A stretch of 5,509 nt of DNA from an uncultured Spirochaetaceae bacterium (lineage in GTDB: Bacteria > Spirochaetota > Spirochaetia > Treponematales > Treponemataceae), in NCBI GenBank assembly GCA_902766345.1, contig CACXDK010000316.1, positions 1-5,509 on the forward strand. Reading direction: 5' to 3'. This document shows positions 1 through 5,509 of this stretch, piece after piece. The position numbers and the translations under genes were made by a program. The notes beneath the pieces were generated by a model. It made no database searches. It was not told where the DNA came from and worked only from the letters and a program-made list of their open reading frames with translations. How positions within the stretch are numbered: the stretch's first letter is position 1; the number at the start of each line of letters is the position of its first letter.

Positions 1-962
1 GATTCAATGCTGGTGCTTGGTTCCACATGAATTACTGTACGGATATTTTTCTTATCGATGCCCATGCCAAAAGCTACAGTTGAACATAAGTACACTTGTT
101 CTTTGGGGTAAAACCAGTTTTCAACGGCATTTTTTTCTTCTTTAGTAAGTCCTGCATGATAGAATTTTACACAGTCATCGTTAAAATAAGCTCTGAGTTC
201 ACGGGCCATTTCTTCTGCTTTTTTACGTGTTCCGCAAAACATTAGTACAGGTTTTTCTGACTGTACTGCAAGTTTTAATGCCTGCTTTTTTTTATTGTAA
301 CAGTTTATTACATGGTAATGGATGTTTGCTCTATCGCTTGCACTCTGTACGATATGAGCATTGCCTTTAAAAAGAATCTCTGCAATTTTTTGAAGGACTT
401 CTGGTGAGGCTGTTGCCGTAAATGCTGTTATTACAGGAGCGTGTAGTTCTTCTGCAATGTTTCCGAGTGTAAGATATGCAGGTCTGAAAGTTGTTCCCCA
501 TTCATATACGCAGTGTGCTTCATCAATTGCAATGTGTTGAATTTCACATTCTGCAAGTCGCTGAACAACAGTTTTGTTTTGTAGTACTTCTGGATTTGCA
601 AGGATGATTTTTACTCCCTGCTTTATTTGTGTAAAGATTTCATTTCGTTCCTGCTCAGATTGTCCTCCTCGTAGCACAACGCTTTTTAAACCTGCTTCAT
701 TCATTCTTCTTTGCTGGTCTGTCATTAAGGCTAACAGTGGATAAATAATTAATGTCGGCTTTTCTAGCATTACTGCTGGAACAAGAAAGCACATCGATTT
801 TCCTGCTCCAGTGGGAAGCAGGACTATCTGATGTTGAAATTGGGTTTCTTCAAGGTCTTGTACTGCATCAAGAATGTTAGCAATTACAAGTCTTTGCCAT
901 GGGTACAAAAACTGTACGTTAAAAGTTTTTTTTGCAACTTCGGTTACTGTGTCATAGTTCAT
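1..962 (-). CDS. recQ: RecQ-family ATP-dependent DNA helicase, N-terminal part (3' end cut by window edge)
   Basis: Superfamily 2 DNA helicase of the RecQ family, expected to unwind DNA 3'-5' during recombination and repair in the cytoplasm. I translated the frame from the ATG at 960-962: 320 complete codons, open to the left edge. Visible motifs in order: a motif-0-like stretch with Gln23 (YPWQ), Walker A LPTGAGKS (49-56), motif Ia YPLLALMTDQ (74-83), DEAH (147-150) with the RecQ aromatic-rich loop (WGTTFRPAY, 155-163), TATAS motif III (182-186), FCGTRKKAE (242-250), YHAGLTKEEK (268-277) and STVAFGMGIDKKNIRTVIH (294-312). Motif VI, the zinc-binding region and any HRDC domain would lie beyond the window. 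The usual WGHDFRP loop reads WGTTFRP, so the loop His is replaced. No Shine-Dalgarno sequence precedes the ATG; the start rests on the family's N-terminal length. It lies downstream of pdxT on the same strand with a 62-base gap. Family assignment is firm; orthology to classical recQ is less so. Confidence 0.9.
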   Translation of the reverse strand, partial: MNYDTVTEVAKKTFNVQFLYPWQRLVIANILDAVQDLEETQFQHQIVLLPTGAGKSMCFLVPAVMLEKPTLIIYPLLALMTDQQRRMNEAGLKSVVLRGGQSEQERNEIFTQIKQGVKIILANPEVLQNKTVVQRLAECEIQHIAIDEAHCVYEWGTTFRPAYLTLGNIAEELHAPVITAFTATASPEVLQKIAEILFKGNAHIVQSASDRANIHYHVINCYNKKKQALKLAVQSEKPVLMFCGTRKKAEEMARELRAYFNDDCVKFYHAGLTKEEKNAVENWFYPKEQVYLCSTVAFGMGIDKKNIRTVIHVEPSTSIE

Positions 963-968
963 ACTTAT

Positions 969-997
969 GATATACACAAGATATGCTTTTTTTGTAA
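969..997 (-). promoter_or_regulatory. Possible sigma-70-type promoter for recQ, leaderless arrangement
   Basis: Read on the minus strand, TTACAA (992-997) and TATATC (969-974) are separated by exactly 17 bases. Each matches the consensus -35 or -10 box at four or more of six positions. The -10 box ends only six bases before the ATG of recQ, so transcription would begin at or next to the start codon, which would fit the absence of a ribosome binding site. In AT-rich DNA such matches arise by chance, so this is tentative; recQ may simply be read through from pdxST. Confidence 0.25.
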
Positions 998-1000
998 TGA

Positions 1001-1019
1001 TTTCAGAAAAATTCTGAAA
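1001..1019. repeat. Short perfect inverted repeat between pdxT and recQ
   Basis: TTTCAGAA (1001-1008) and TTCTGAAA (1012-1019) are perfect complements with a three-base AAA spacer. On the minus strand, the direction of both flanking genes, the T-run lies before the hairpin rather than after it, so this is not a canonical intrinsic terminator for pdxT. It could be a weak RNA hairpin at the 3' end of the pdxST message or a protein-binding palindrome. No function can be assigned from sequence alone. Confidence 0.5.
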
Positions 1020-1024
1020 AAAAA

Positions 1025-1597
1025 TTATGCAAAAATCATGTCTGCAAACATTTTGTGAATTCTGGAGTCCTTTCCAATTTCAGGGTGAAATGCAAGGGCA
1101 ATCTGATTTTTATACCTTACGGCTACGGTTTTTCCGTCAATCTGTGCAAGCTCTTCGACATCACGGCTTTCTGTTTTTTCTATGTAAGGAGCTCTGATAA
1201 ATGTCATTTCAAAATCGCCCAGTCCCTTGAAATCTGTTCTTTTTACAAAGCTTCCAAGCTGACGTCCGTATGCATTTCTTTTTACTGTTACTGGTAGAGT
1301 ACCTAGATGAACGGTTGAATCTTCTTCTATATGTTTTGCAAGCAGTATGAGTCCTGCACAGGTTGCAAGTACAGGAATCCCGTTTTTAATCAGTTTTTTT
1401 ATGCTTTCAAGCATGTCAAGTTCCCGTAAAAGTTTTCCTTGTACAGTACTTTCTCCTCCTGGAAGAACAAGCCCTGAAAGTGTGTTTTTTGTAATGTCAG
1501 ACTTTTTTCTAAGTTCAATACATTCTAAACCGAGGGATTCTAGCATTTTCTTATGTTCTATGAATGCCCCCTGTACTGATAAAATTCCTATTTTCAT
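1025..1597 (-). CDS. pdxT: PdxT, glutaminase subunit of PLP synthase
   Basis: Class I glutamine amidotransferase subunit (Pdx2) of the deoxyxylulose-independent PLP synthase. It hydrolyses glutamine and channels ammonia to PdxS in the cytoplasm. The 190 residues match the family's usual length. Visible signatures: N-terminal MKIGILSVQGAF typical of PdxT, oxyanion-hole/substrate motif GGES (47-50), nucleophile Cys80 in ATCAGLILLA, the PdxT-specific stretch RNAYGRQLGSF (107-117), and the His171-Glu173 pair in FHPE that completes the catalytic triad. All key residues are intact, so the enzyme should be active. The ATG is preceded by a good AAGGAG nine bases upstream that overlaps the pdxS stop codon, fixing the start and suggesting translational coupling. 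It lies 13 bases downstream of pdxS on the same strand, the common gene order for this enzyme. Confidence 0.97.
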   Translation of the reverse strand: MKIGILSVQGAFIEHKKMLESLGLECIELRKKSDITKNTLSGLVLPGGESTVQGKLLRELDMLESIKKLIKNGIPVLATCAGLILLAKHIEEDSTVHLGTLPVTVKRNAYGRQLGSFVKRTDFKGLGDFEMTFIRAPYIEKTESRDVEELAQIDGKTVAVRYKNQIALAFHPEIGKDSRIHKMFADMIFA

Positions 1598-1606
1598 CTG
1601 CTTTTT

Positions 1607-1612
1607 CTCCTT
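1607..1612 (-). promoter_or_regulatory. Ribosome binding site of pdxT, overlapping the pdxS stop
   Basis: AAGGAG on the minus strand sits nine bases before the pdxT ATG. Its first two bases are the last two of the pdxS TAA stop codon (1611-1613). Ribosomes finishing pdxS end on the pdxT initiation region, so the two subunits are likely made in linked amounts. Confidence 0.8.
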
Positions 1613-2486
1613 ATTGTCCGCGAGCTTCCATAATTAGCTTTATTTCGTTCTCGTTAATTCCAACCATGGCTTCTCCTAAATCTTCTGAAAGTTCTGCAAT
1701 GAGTTTTGCATCATTAAAATTTGTTACCGCTTTTACAATTGATTGCGCCCGCTTTTCAGGATTTCCAGATTTGAATATTCCTGAACCTACAAAAACACCC
1801 TCCGCACCAAGTTGCATCATTAAAGCAGCATCCGCAGGTGTCGCAACTCCTCCAGCTGCAAAGTTTACGACAGGAAGCTTTTTGTTTTTGTGAACGTACT
1901 GTACAAGTTCGTAAGGAACTTGAAGAGCTTTTGCTGCTTCAAAAAGTTCATCTTCCCTCAAGGAACTTAATCTTGCAATTTCTGAATTCATCTTTCGTAT
2001 GTGGCGTACTGCTTGTACAACGTCTCCTGTTCCAGGTTCCCCTTTTGTCCTTATCATTGAAGCTCCTTCATTTATTCTTCTTAAAGCTTCTCCTAAATCT
2101 CTTGCTCCGCACACAAATGGAACTTTGAATTCTCTCTTGTTTATGTGGTATACATCATCTGCTGGCGAAAGTACTTCCGACTCGTCAATGTAGTCAATTT
2201 CAATTGCTTCAAGAATCTGGGCTTCTACAAAATGGCCTATGCGGCATTTTGCCATTACAGGAATGGATACAGCCTGCTGAATGCCTTTTATCATTTTTGG
2301 ATCGCTCATTCTGGAAACACCGCCTGCAACCCTAATATCCGCAGGAATTCTTTCTAATGCCATGACTGCGCAAGCCCCTGCTTTTTCTGCAATTACAGCC
2401 TGTTCTGGTGTTGTAACATCCATTATTACTCCACCCTTAAGCATTTGGGCAAGACCTTTGTTTAATTCGTACTGTGTGTTTTCCAT
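1611..2486 (-). CDS. pdxS: PdxS, pyridoxal 5'-phosphate synthase catalytic subunit
   Basis: The Pdx1 subunit condenses ribose 5-phosphate, glyceraldehyde 3-phosphate and ammonia from PdxT into PLP. It is a (beta/alpha)8 barrel that in the family forms a dodecamer decorated with PdxT. The 291 residues are full length. Seen here: Asp23 in [18 protein letters not shown] (44-52), first catalytic lysine Lys80 in [19 protein letters not shown] (101-110), second lysine Lys148 in RTKGEPGTG, and phosphate-binding glycine segments [16 protein letters not shown] (208-223) and [11 protein letters not shown] (230-240). These match the residues known for Bacillus PdxS (Asp24, Lys81, Lys149), so the enzyme looks functional. 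The ATG has AGAGG (2492-2496) five bases upstream. It is first in the pdxST transcript and divergent from a MocR-type regulator, which implies PLP-responsive control. Confidence 0.98.
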   Translation of the reverse strand: MENTQYELNKGLAQMLKGGVIMDVTTPEQAVIAEKAGACAVMALERIPADIRVAGGVSRMSDPKMIKGIQQAVSIPVMAKCRIGHFVEAQILEAIEIDYIDESEVLSPADDVYHINKREFKVPFVCGARDLGEALRRINEGASMIRTKGEPGTGDVVQAVRHIRKMNSEIARLSSLREDELFEAAKALQVPYELVQYVHKNKKLPVVNFAAGGVATPADAALMMQLGAEGVFVGSGIFKSGNPEKRAQSIVKAVTNFNDAKLIAELSEDLGEAMVGINENEIKLIMEARGQ

Positions 2487-2491
2487 AATTA

Positions 2492-2496
2492 CCTCT
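2492..2496 (-). promoter_or_regulatory. Ribosome binding site of pdxS
   Basis: AGAGG on the minus strand ends five bases before the pdxS ATG and supports that start. No other in-frame start has a comparable site nearby. Confidence 0.65.
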
Positions 2497-2508
2497 GAAT
2501 AGTTTTCC

Positions 2509-2562
2509 TTAATTTGAAAATATGTTATAAATATTCAAGGATTAAATGAATATTCAAATTAA
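2509..2562. promoter_or_regulatory. Candidate PdxR operator: one inverted and two direct half-sites
   Basis: Three copies of one motif lie in the pdxS/regulator gap. Site 1 is TTAATTTGAA (2509-2518); site 3 is its exact reverse complement TTCAAATTAA (2553-2562). Site 2 shares AATATTCAA (2530-2538) with site 3 (2549-2557) as a perfect nine-base direct repeat. The TTGAA/TTCAA cores start at 2514, 2534 and 2553, so steps of 20 and 19 bases, close to two helical turns, put all three on the same DNA face. MocR regulators such as GabR and PdxR are known to bind paired direct repeats, and some PdxR operators combine direct and inverted copies. That this is the binding site of the divergent regulator is inference. 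Confidence 0.65.
2524..2531. promoter_or_regulatory. Possible overlapping -10 boxes of the divergent pdxS and pdxR promoters
   Basis: TATAAC on the minus strand (2524-2529) and TATAAA on the plus strand (2526-2531) both match the -10 consensus at five of six positions and overlap by four bases. Neither has a good -35 box at the usual 16-18 base spacing. This is what one would expect if pdxS transcription needs the regulator and if the two promoters compete. Both lie between operator sites 1 and 2. AT-rich sequence makes chance matches likely, so the call is tentative. Confidence 0.3.
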
Positions 2563-2578
2563 TCTTTTTTTTAATGCC

Positions 2579-2584
2579 AGAGGA
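2579..2584 (+). promoter_or_regulatory. Ribosome binding site deciding the TTG start of the regulator gene
   Basis: AGAGGA lies 11 bases before the TTG codon at 2596, a slightly long but workable spacing. An in-frame stop (TAA, 2572-2574) lies just upstream, and no in-frame ATG or GTG exists between that stop and the conserved start of the winged-helix domain. TTG is therefore the best available initiation codon. Confidence 0.6.
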
Positions 2585-2595
2585 ATCTAAAGAAA

Positions 2596-3987
2596 TTGCT
2601 TAGTTATAATCTGTCTGATGTAAAAGGTCCGCTTTACAAGGCTGTCTGTCAGTTTATCATTGATGATATCAGGCAGGGAAAGCTTAAGGCAAATGAAAAG
2701 TTGCCTTCAAAAAGAGCTCTTGCTAAAAATCTTGGCATTAGTACCATTTCAGTTGAAAATGCGTATGACCAGTTGATGTCAGAAGGCTATGTTTATTCCG
2801 TTCCAAAAAGTGGTTATTTTGTTTCAGAAATAGAAAGCATTGCTAAAAAGAAGGTTTTATCTGTTCATTCTGTTACAAAAGATAATGACAATACTCCTGA
2901 TTTTTTTGATTTTTCTTCAAACCGCATAGAAAACATAAACTTTCCGTTTTCAATATGGGCAAAACTTATAAGAGAGACAATTTCTAAAAAAGAAACTGAA
3001 CTGCTTGAAGTTTCGCCGTGCAGTGGGGTAATGGAATTAAGAAAAGCTATTGCAAATCATTTGGAATCTTTTAGGGGTATGACGGTAAATCCAGAGCAGA
3101 TTATTGTTGGTGCAGGAACTGAATATCTTTATGGACTTTTAATTAAGCTTTTGGGAAACGATAAATATTACTGCATTGAAAACCCTGGTTATAAAAAACT
3201 AAAGCAGATTTATGAAAGTAACAATGTACAGTGTATTCCTGTTGATATGGATGAAAAAGGCCTTTCTGTCGAAAGGCTTAGAAAAACAAAATGTCAGATT
3301 GCACATATAAGCCCAACGCATCATTTTCCAACTGGAATCTGCATGCCTGTAAGCCGCCGTTATGAGATGCTTGCCTGGGCAAATGAATCTGAAACTAATT
3401 ATATTATAGAAGATGATTATGATAGTGAATTTCGCTTAAAGGGAAAGCCCGTGCCTCCGCTTTTCTGCATGGATGTTTTAGGAAAAGTTATTTACATGAA
3501 TACATTTTCAAAGTCTCTTACATCTACAATCAGAATAAGCTATATGATTCTGCCTGAAAAACTTGCAGAACTGTTTTATGAAAAACTTGCTTTTTATTCC
3601 TGTACGGTTTCAACATTTGAGCAGTATACCTTGGCTTCGTTTATAAGCCAGGGGTTCTTTGAAAAGCATATAAACCGCATGCGGCTTCATTACGGAAGAA
3701 AAAGAGCACGGGTAATTGAAATAATAAAAAAATATTTCACAGAAGATGAATGTAGAATAATAGAAAATGATTCTGGATTACATTTTATTCTAGAATTTAA
3801 CATGAGTATGAGTGATATTGCGTTTAAAGAGCTTTTGAAATCAAATAATATTCTTATAAGTTCTGTGACAGATTTTAAAATGAATGAAGAAATTTCTGAT
3901 ACGCACCAGTTTATTCTTAATTATTCCAATATTGATGTGGACAGGCTTGATTCTGTTATGAAAACTATAAAAGGTTTGATTAATTGA
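2596..3987 (+). CDS. pdxR: MocR/GabR-type PLP-binding transcriptional regulator, probable PdxR
   Basis: GntR-family winged-helix protein fused to a fold-type I aminotransferase-like domain; 463 residues, typical of MocR regulators. The DNA-binding domain spans about 10-77: GPLYKAVCQFIIDDI, LPSKRALAKNLGIS with the recognition helix, ISVENAYDQLMSEGYV, and the wing SGYFVSE. The effector domain starts near 105. It keeps SGVMELRKAIANHL (143-155), the ENPGYK motif (195-200), IEDDYDSEFR (271-280) with Asp273 and Tyr275 for the cofactor ring, and Lys306 in NTFSKSLTSTIRIS for the PLP Schiff base. The Asp-to-Lys spacing of 33 equals that in GabR. It starts with TTG, is divergent from pdxST across 109 bases, and converges with the downstream peptidase gene. 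Context points to PdxR, which senses PLP and activates pdxST while limiting its own expression; another MocR effector such as GABA cannot be excluded from sequence alone. Confidence 0.9.
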   Translation: MLSYNLSDVKGPLYKAVCQFIIDDIRQGKLKANEKLPSKRALAKNLGISTISVENAYDQLMSEGYVYSVPKSGYFVSEIESIAKKKVLSVHSVTKDNDNTPDFFDFSSNRIENINFPFSIWAKLIRETISKKETELLEVSPCSGVMELRKAIANHLESFRGMTVNPEQIIVGAGTEYLYGLLIKLLGNDKYYCIENPGYKKLKQIYESNNVQCIPVDMDEKGLSVERLRKTKCQIAHISPTHHFPTGICMPVSRRYEMLAWANESETNYIIEDDYDSEFRLKGKPVPPLFCMDVLGKVIYMNTFSKSLTSTIRISYMILPEKLAELFYEKLAFYSCTVSTFEQYTLASFISQGFFEKHINRMRLHYGRKRARVIEIIKKYFTEDECRIIENDSGLHFILEFNMSMSDIAFKELLKSNNILISSVTDFKMNEEISDTHQFILNYSNIDVDRLDSVMKTIKGLIN

Positions 3988-4006
3988 TAGCTGCAGTGTA
4001 ATTGTT
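3988..4006. other. 19-base gap between convergent genes, no clear terminator
   Basis: The stop codons of the regulator (TGA, 3985-3987) and the peptidase gene (TAA on the minus strand, 4007-4009) face each other across 19 bases. The only nearby dyad is ATTGTT (4001-4006) with AACAAT (4016-4021), a six-base AT-rich stem reaching into the peptidase gene and lacking a following T-run. I see no GC-rich hairpin, so the transcripts may overlap or end by another route. Confidence 0.5.
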
Positions 4007-5509
4007 TTACTCCACAACAATATATGTGTGTTCTTGCATAGAAAATTCTTTTCTGTTAAATTTAAACAGTAGTGTATCGCTTTCTGCCATTCCTGCTTTT
4101 AGAAGAAAAATTCCGTAGGGACGAATTTCATGCCGAGCGTTGTATGCGTAAGTTACAGGACCATCGTATTTATAATCTGCTTCATCGTAATTAGTTTTAT
4201 GCAAATTCCATAGATAAGAGAAACCGTTTTCTTTGCTTATGCAGTCTATGGAAAAAGCTTTTAGCAACTGGTCAATGGATTTACCTGATGCATGGGTAAT
4301 GCATTTTATGTCTGAATATGCATTTGTGGCAATGTTATGAATGAAGGTTGTTCCACCGTAATTATGATACAGCCATGTTCCGAACGCATAGTTCATGGCA
4401 TAAGAAAGCATTGCGTGGTAGTGGGAGTCGCCCCTGTATTCAAGACCACATTCTGCATAGCCAGAGTTAAACATTGCGAGTCTTGAATTTAGACTTTCGT
4501 TTTCTGTTCTTCCCTTTATAATGTCTTCGCAGATTAATGCCATCATTTCGCTAAATGCATCTGCATCTGGTAAGTTGTGCAAGAGAGTTTTTTGGTTGTA
4601 GTTTATTATATGTTGAAACTCGTGGGCTAGGGTTGAAATGCATATATCAATATCAGCTTCTGCCCATTGTGAGTCTATGTAAATATACTTTCCCTCATTG
4701 GAATATTTTAACACGTCATTTTCATAATCCATGTTGCTAGGAAAATAGTCTTTTGAATAAAAATATCCTACAACACCATTATTAGCCATGTTTATGTCAT
4801 ACAGTACTATATTGACTTTTCTTCCGGTATCGCTCATGTACTCAAGATTTTTCATTTCAAAGAATTTTCCATTGAAGTTACAGAACATTGCATCTGATTC
4901 TTTTCCGAATAAAAGTCTGATTTTATCATACATGCCATCAAATGCATTGCACAATATTTCTGCTGAGCTTTTAATCTTATCTTCTGAACCGTAGCCATCT
5001 ACTGCCCATACATAGCAGAAGCTTCCTTTTGCTGCAAGATGTGCAGACTTTTTTTCATAAGTTGACATGTTTGAGTTTGTGTCAATATAAATGTCTTTTT
5101 GATTTCCTATTTCGTACAGTTTTTCTTTTATGAGTTTTGATTTTTTCTTGTTTTGTTCTGTTTCTGCATCAAAAGATTTTACTTTTTCTGTTTTTCTAAA
5201 TATTTTTTGCGGAGCAAATACAGAGGTGGGGTCTAAGTTGCGGTTTTCGAAATGCTCTTTAGGATTTTTTACATTGAGAGTTATGCCGTCTGCATGTAAT
5301 ACGTATTGAGCAGATTCTTTTGGAATTATACTGCTTCCAGTGTTTGTCTTTGTTATGTATACGACTGATCCTATCGGAACATTTTGTATTACAAGTGAAT
5401 CTGTTCCCTTCGGTAGCTCATATACACGGCAAGATTTTACATGTTCAAAATCTGCATAATCAATAATCCTGTTTTCTACATTTTTTCTGGTACAGCAGGA
5501 GGTGAGTAC
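4007..5509 (-). CDS. Putative exported lipoprotein zinc metallopeptidase, hyicolysin (M30)-like; 5' end beyond window
   Basis: The frame is open from the right edge to the TAA at 4007-4009, giving 500 visible residues. They begin VLTSCC, where LTSC is a lipobox with Cys5 as probable lipidation site, so only the signal-peptide start is missing and the internal ATG at 5066-5068 is not the real start. Layout: a beta-rich N-terminal region (about 20-100), a lysine/glutamate-rich linker (about 105-140), then the catalytic region. HEFQH (residues 296-300, bases 4610-4624) is a zinc-binding HExxH followed by IINYNQ; Glu321 in FSEMMALICED, 25 residues after the HExxH glutamate at 297... region, is the likely third ligand. 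HEFQHxI plus a downstream Glu-rich helix is characteristic of hyicolysin-type peptidases. Eight cysteines follow residue 147. Likely role: extracytoplasmic protein degradation, anchored in a membrane; the substrate is unknown. Family placement is by motif only. Confidence 0.8.
   Translation of the reverse strand, partial: VLTSCCTRKNVENRIIDYADFEHVKSCRVYELPKGTDSLVIQNVPIGSVVYITKTNTGSSIIPKESAQYVLHADGITLNVKNPKEHFENRNLDPTSVFAPQKIFRKTEKVKSFDAETEQNKKKSKLIKEKLYEIGNQKDIYIDTNSNMSTYEKKSAHLAAKGSFCYVWAVDGYGSEDKIKSSAEILCNAFDGMYDKIRLLFGKESDAMFCNFNGKFFEMKNLEYMSDTGRKVNIVLYDINMANNGVVGYFYSKDYFPSNMDYENDVLKYSNEGKYIYIDSQWAEADIDICISTLAHEFQHIINYNQKTLLHNLPDADAFSEMMALICEDIIKGRTENESLNSRLAMFNSGYAECGLEYRGDSHYHAMLSYAMNYAFGTWLYHNYGGTTFIHNIATNAYSDIKCITHASGKSIDQLLKAFSIDCISKENGFSYLWNLHKTNYDEADYKYDGPVTYAYNARHEIRPYGIFLLKAGMAESDTLLFKFNRKEFSMQEHTYIVVE
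5495..5506 (-). other. Lipobox of the exported peptidase
   Basis: The codons read L-T-S-C on the minus strand, fitting the bacterial lipobox pattern (Leu, small residue, small residue, Cys). A second Cys and basic or polar residues (CTRKN) follow, consistent with a mature lipoprotein N-terminus. The hydrophobic signal segment that should come before it is outside the window, so the call depends on the unseen sequence. Confidence 0.6.

Noticed and set aside
1001..1024. Inverted repeat plus homopolymer run as an intrinsic terminator of pdxST
   Set aside because: On the transcribed strand the T-run comes before the stem rather than after it, and the stem is AT-rich with a three-base loop.
831..1297. 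Small plus-strand frames across the recQ/pdxT junction
   Set aside because: Each is antisense to the recQ start or pdxT, rich in Cys, Phe and Tyr from reading AT-rich complement, and shows no family resemblance.
1347..1893. Plus-strand open frames opposite pdxT and pdxS, and similar ones opposite the peptidase gene (4555-4994)
   Set aside because: They lie fully antisense to well-supported genes, lack recognisable domains and ribosome binding sites, and have residue composition typical of antisense frames. They are shadows.
36..2020. Recurrent GTAC-containing words (for example CTGTAC, GTACAG) across the recQ-pdxT-pdxS stretch
   Set aside because: They fall inside coding sequence at irregular spacing and are explained by frequent GTA, CAG and TAC codons; there is no array or regular period.
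4001..4021. ATTGTT/AACAAT dyad as a bidirectional terminator between the convergent genes
   Set aside because: The stem is only six AT-rich base pairs with no T-run on either side, so it is not distinguishable from chance.
5066..5068. ATG as the start of the metallopeptidase gene
   Set aside because: The same frame stays open for 147 codons upstream and reaches a lipobox; starting here would remove the export signal and part of the exported protein. No convincing ribosome binding site was seen before it.

Overview
The window is AT-rich and densely coding, with short intergenic gaps. Its gene content fits a host-associated spirochete of the genus Treponema: an exported HExxH metallopeptidase that looks like the hyicolysin (M30-type) lipoproteins common in that genus, a RecQ helicase with a divergent motif set, and a deoxyxylulose-independent vitamin B6 pathway. 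The organism assignment is inference from composition and protein style, not from a marker gene.

Layout. Positions 1-962 (minus) hold the N-terminal 320 residues of a RecQ-family helicase that runs off the left edge. After a 62-base gap come pdxT (1025-1597, minus) and pdxS (1611-2486, minus), transcribed in the order pdxS-pdxT and then possibly recQ. A 109-base intergenic region (2487-2595) separates pdxS from a divergent MocR/GabR-type regulator (2596-3987, plus) and carries three evenly spaced TTGAA/TTCAA half-sites. The regulator converges, 19 bases apart, on a large minus-strand gene (4007 to beyond 5509) for a putative lipoprotein metallopeptidase. Its reading frame stays open to the right edge and there reads LTSC, a lipobox, so the real start lies just outside the window. 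No stretch over 300 bases lacks a gene.

How the genes work together. PdxS and PdxT form the glutamine-dependent pyridoxal 5'-phosphate (PLP) synthase. The divergent regulator has a winged-helix DNA-binding domain fused to an aminotransferase-like domain that keeps the PLP-binding lysine, so it is very likely a PdxR-type sensor that reads PLP and controls pdxST through the repeats between them. RecQ and the metallopeptidase are probably functionally unrelated neighbours. I see no tRNA, rRNA, CRISPR array, insertion sequence or phage gene. The most rewarding points are the PdxR operator architecture and the incomplete, probably surface-anchored peptidase; I found no convincing wholly new system.
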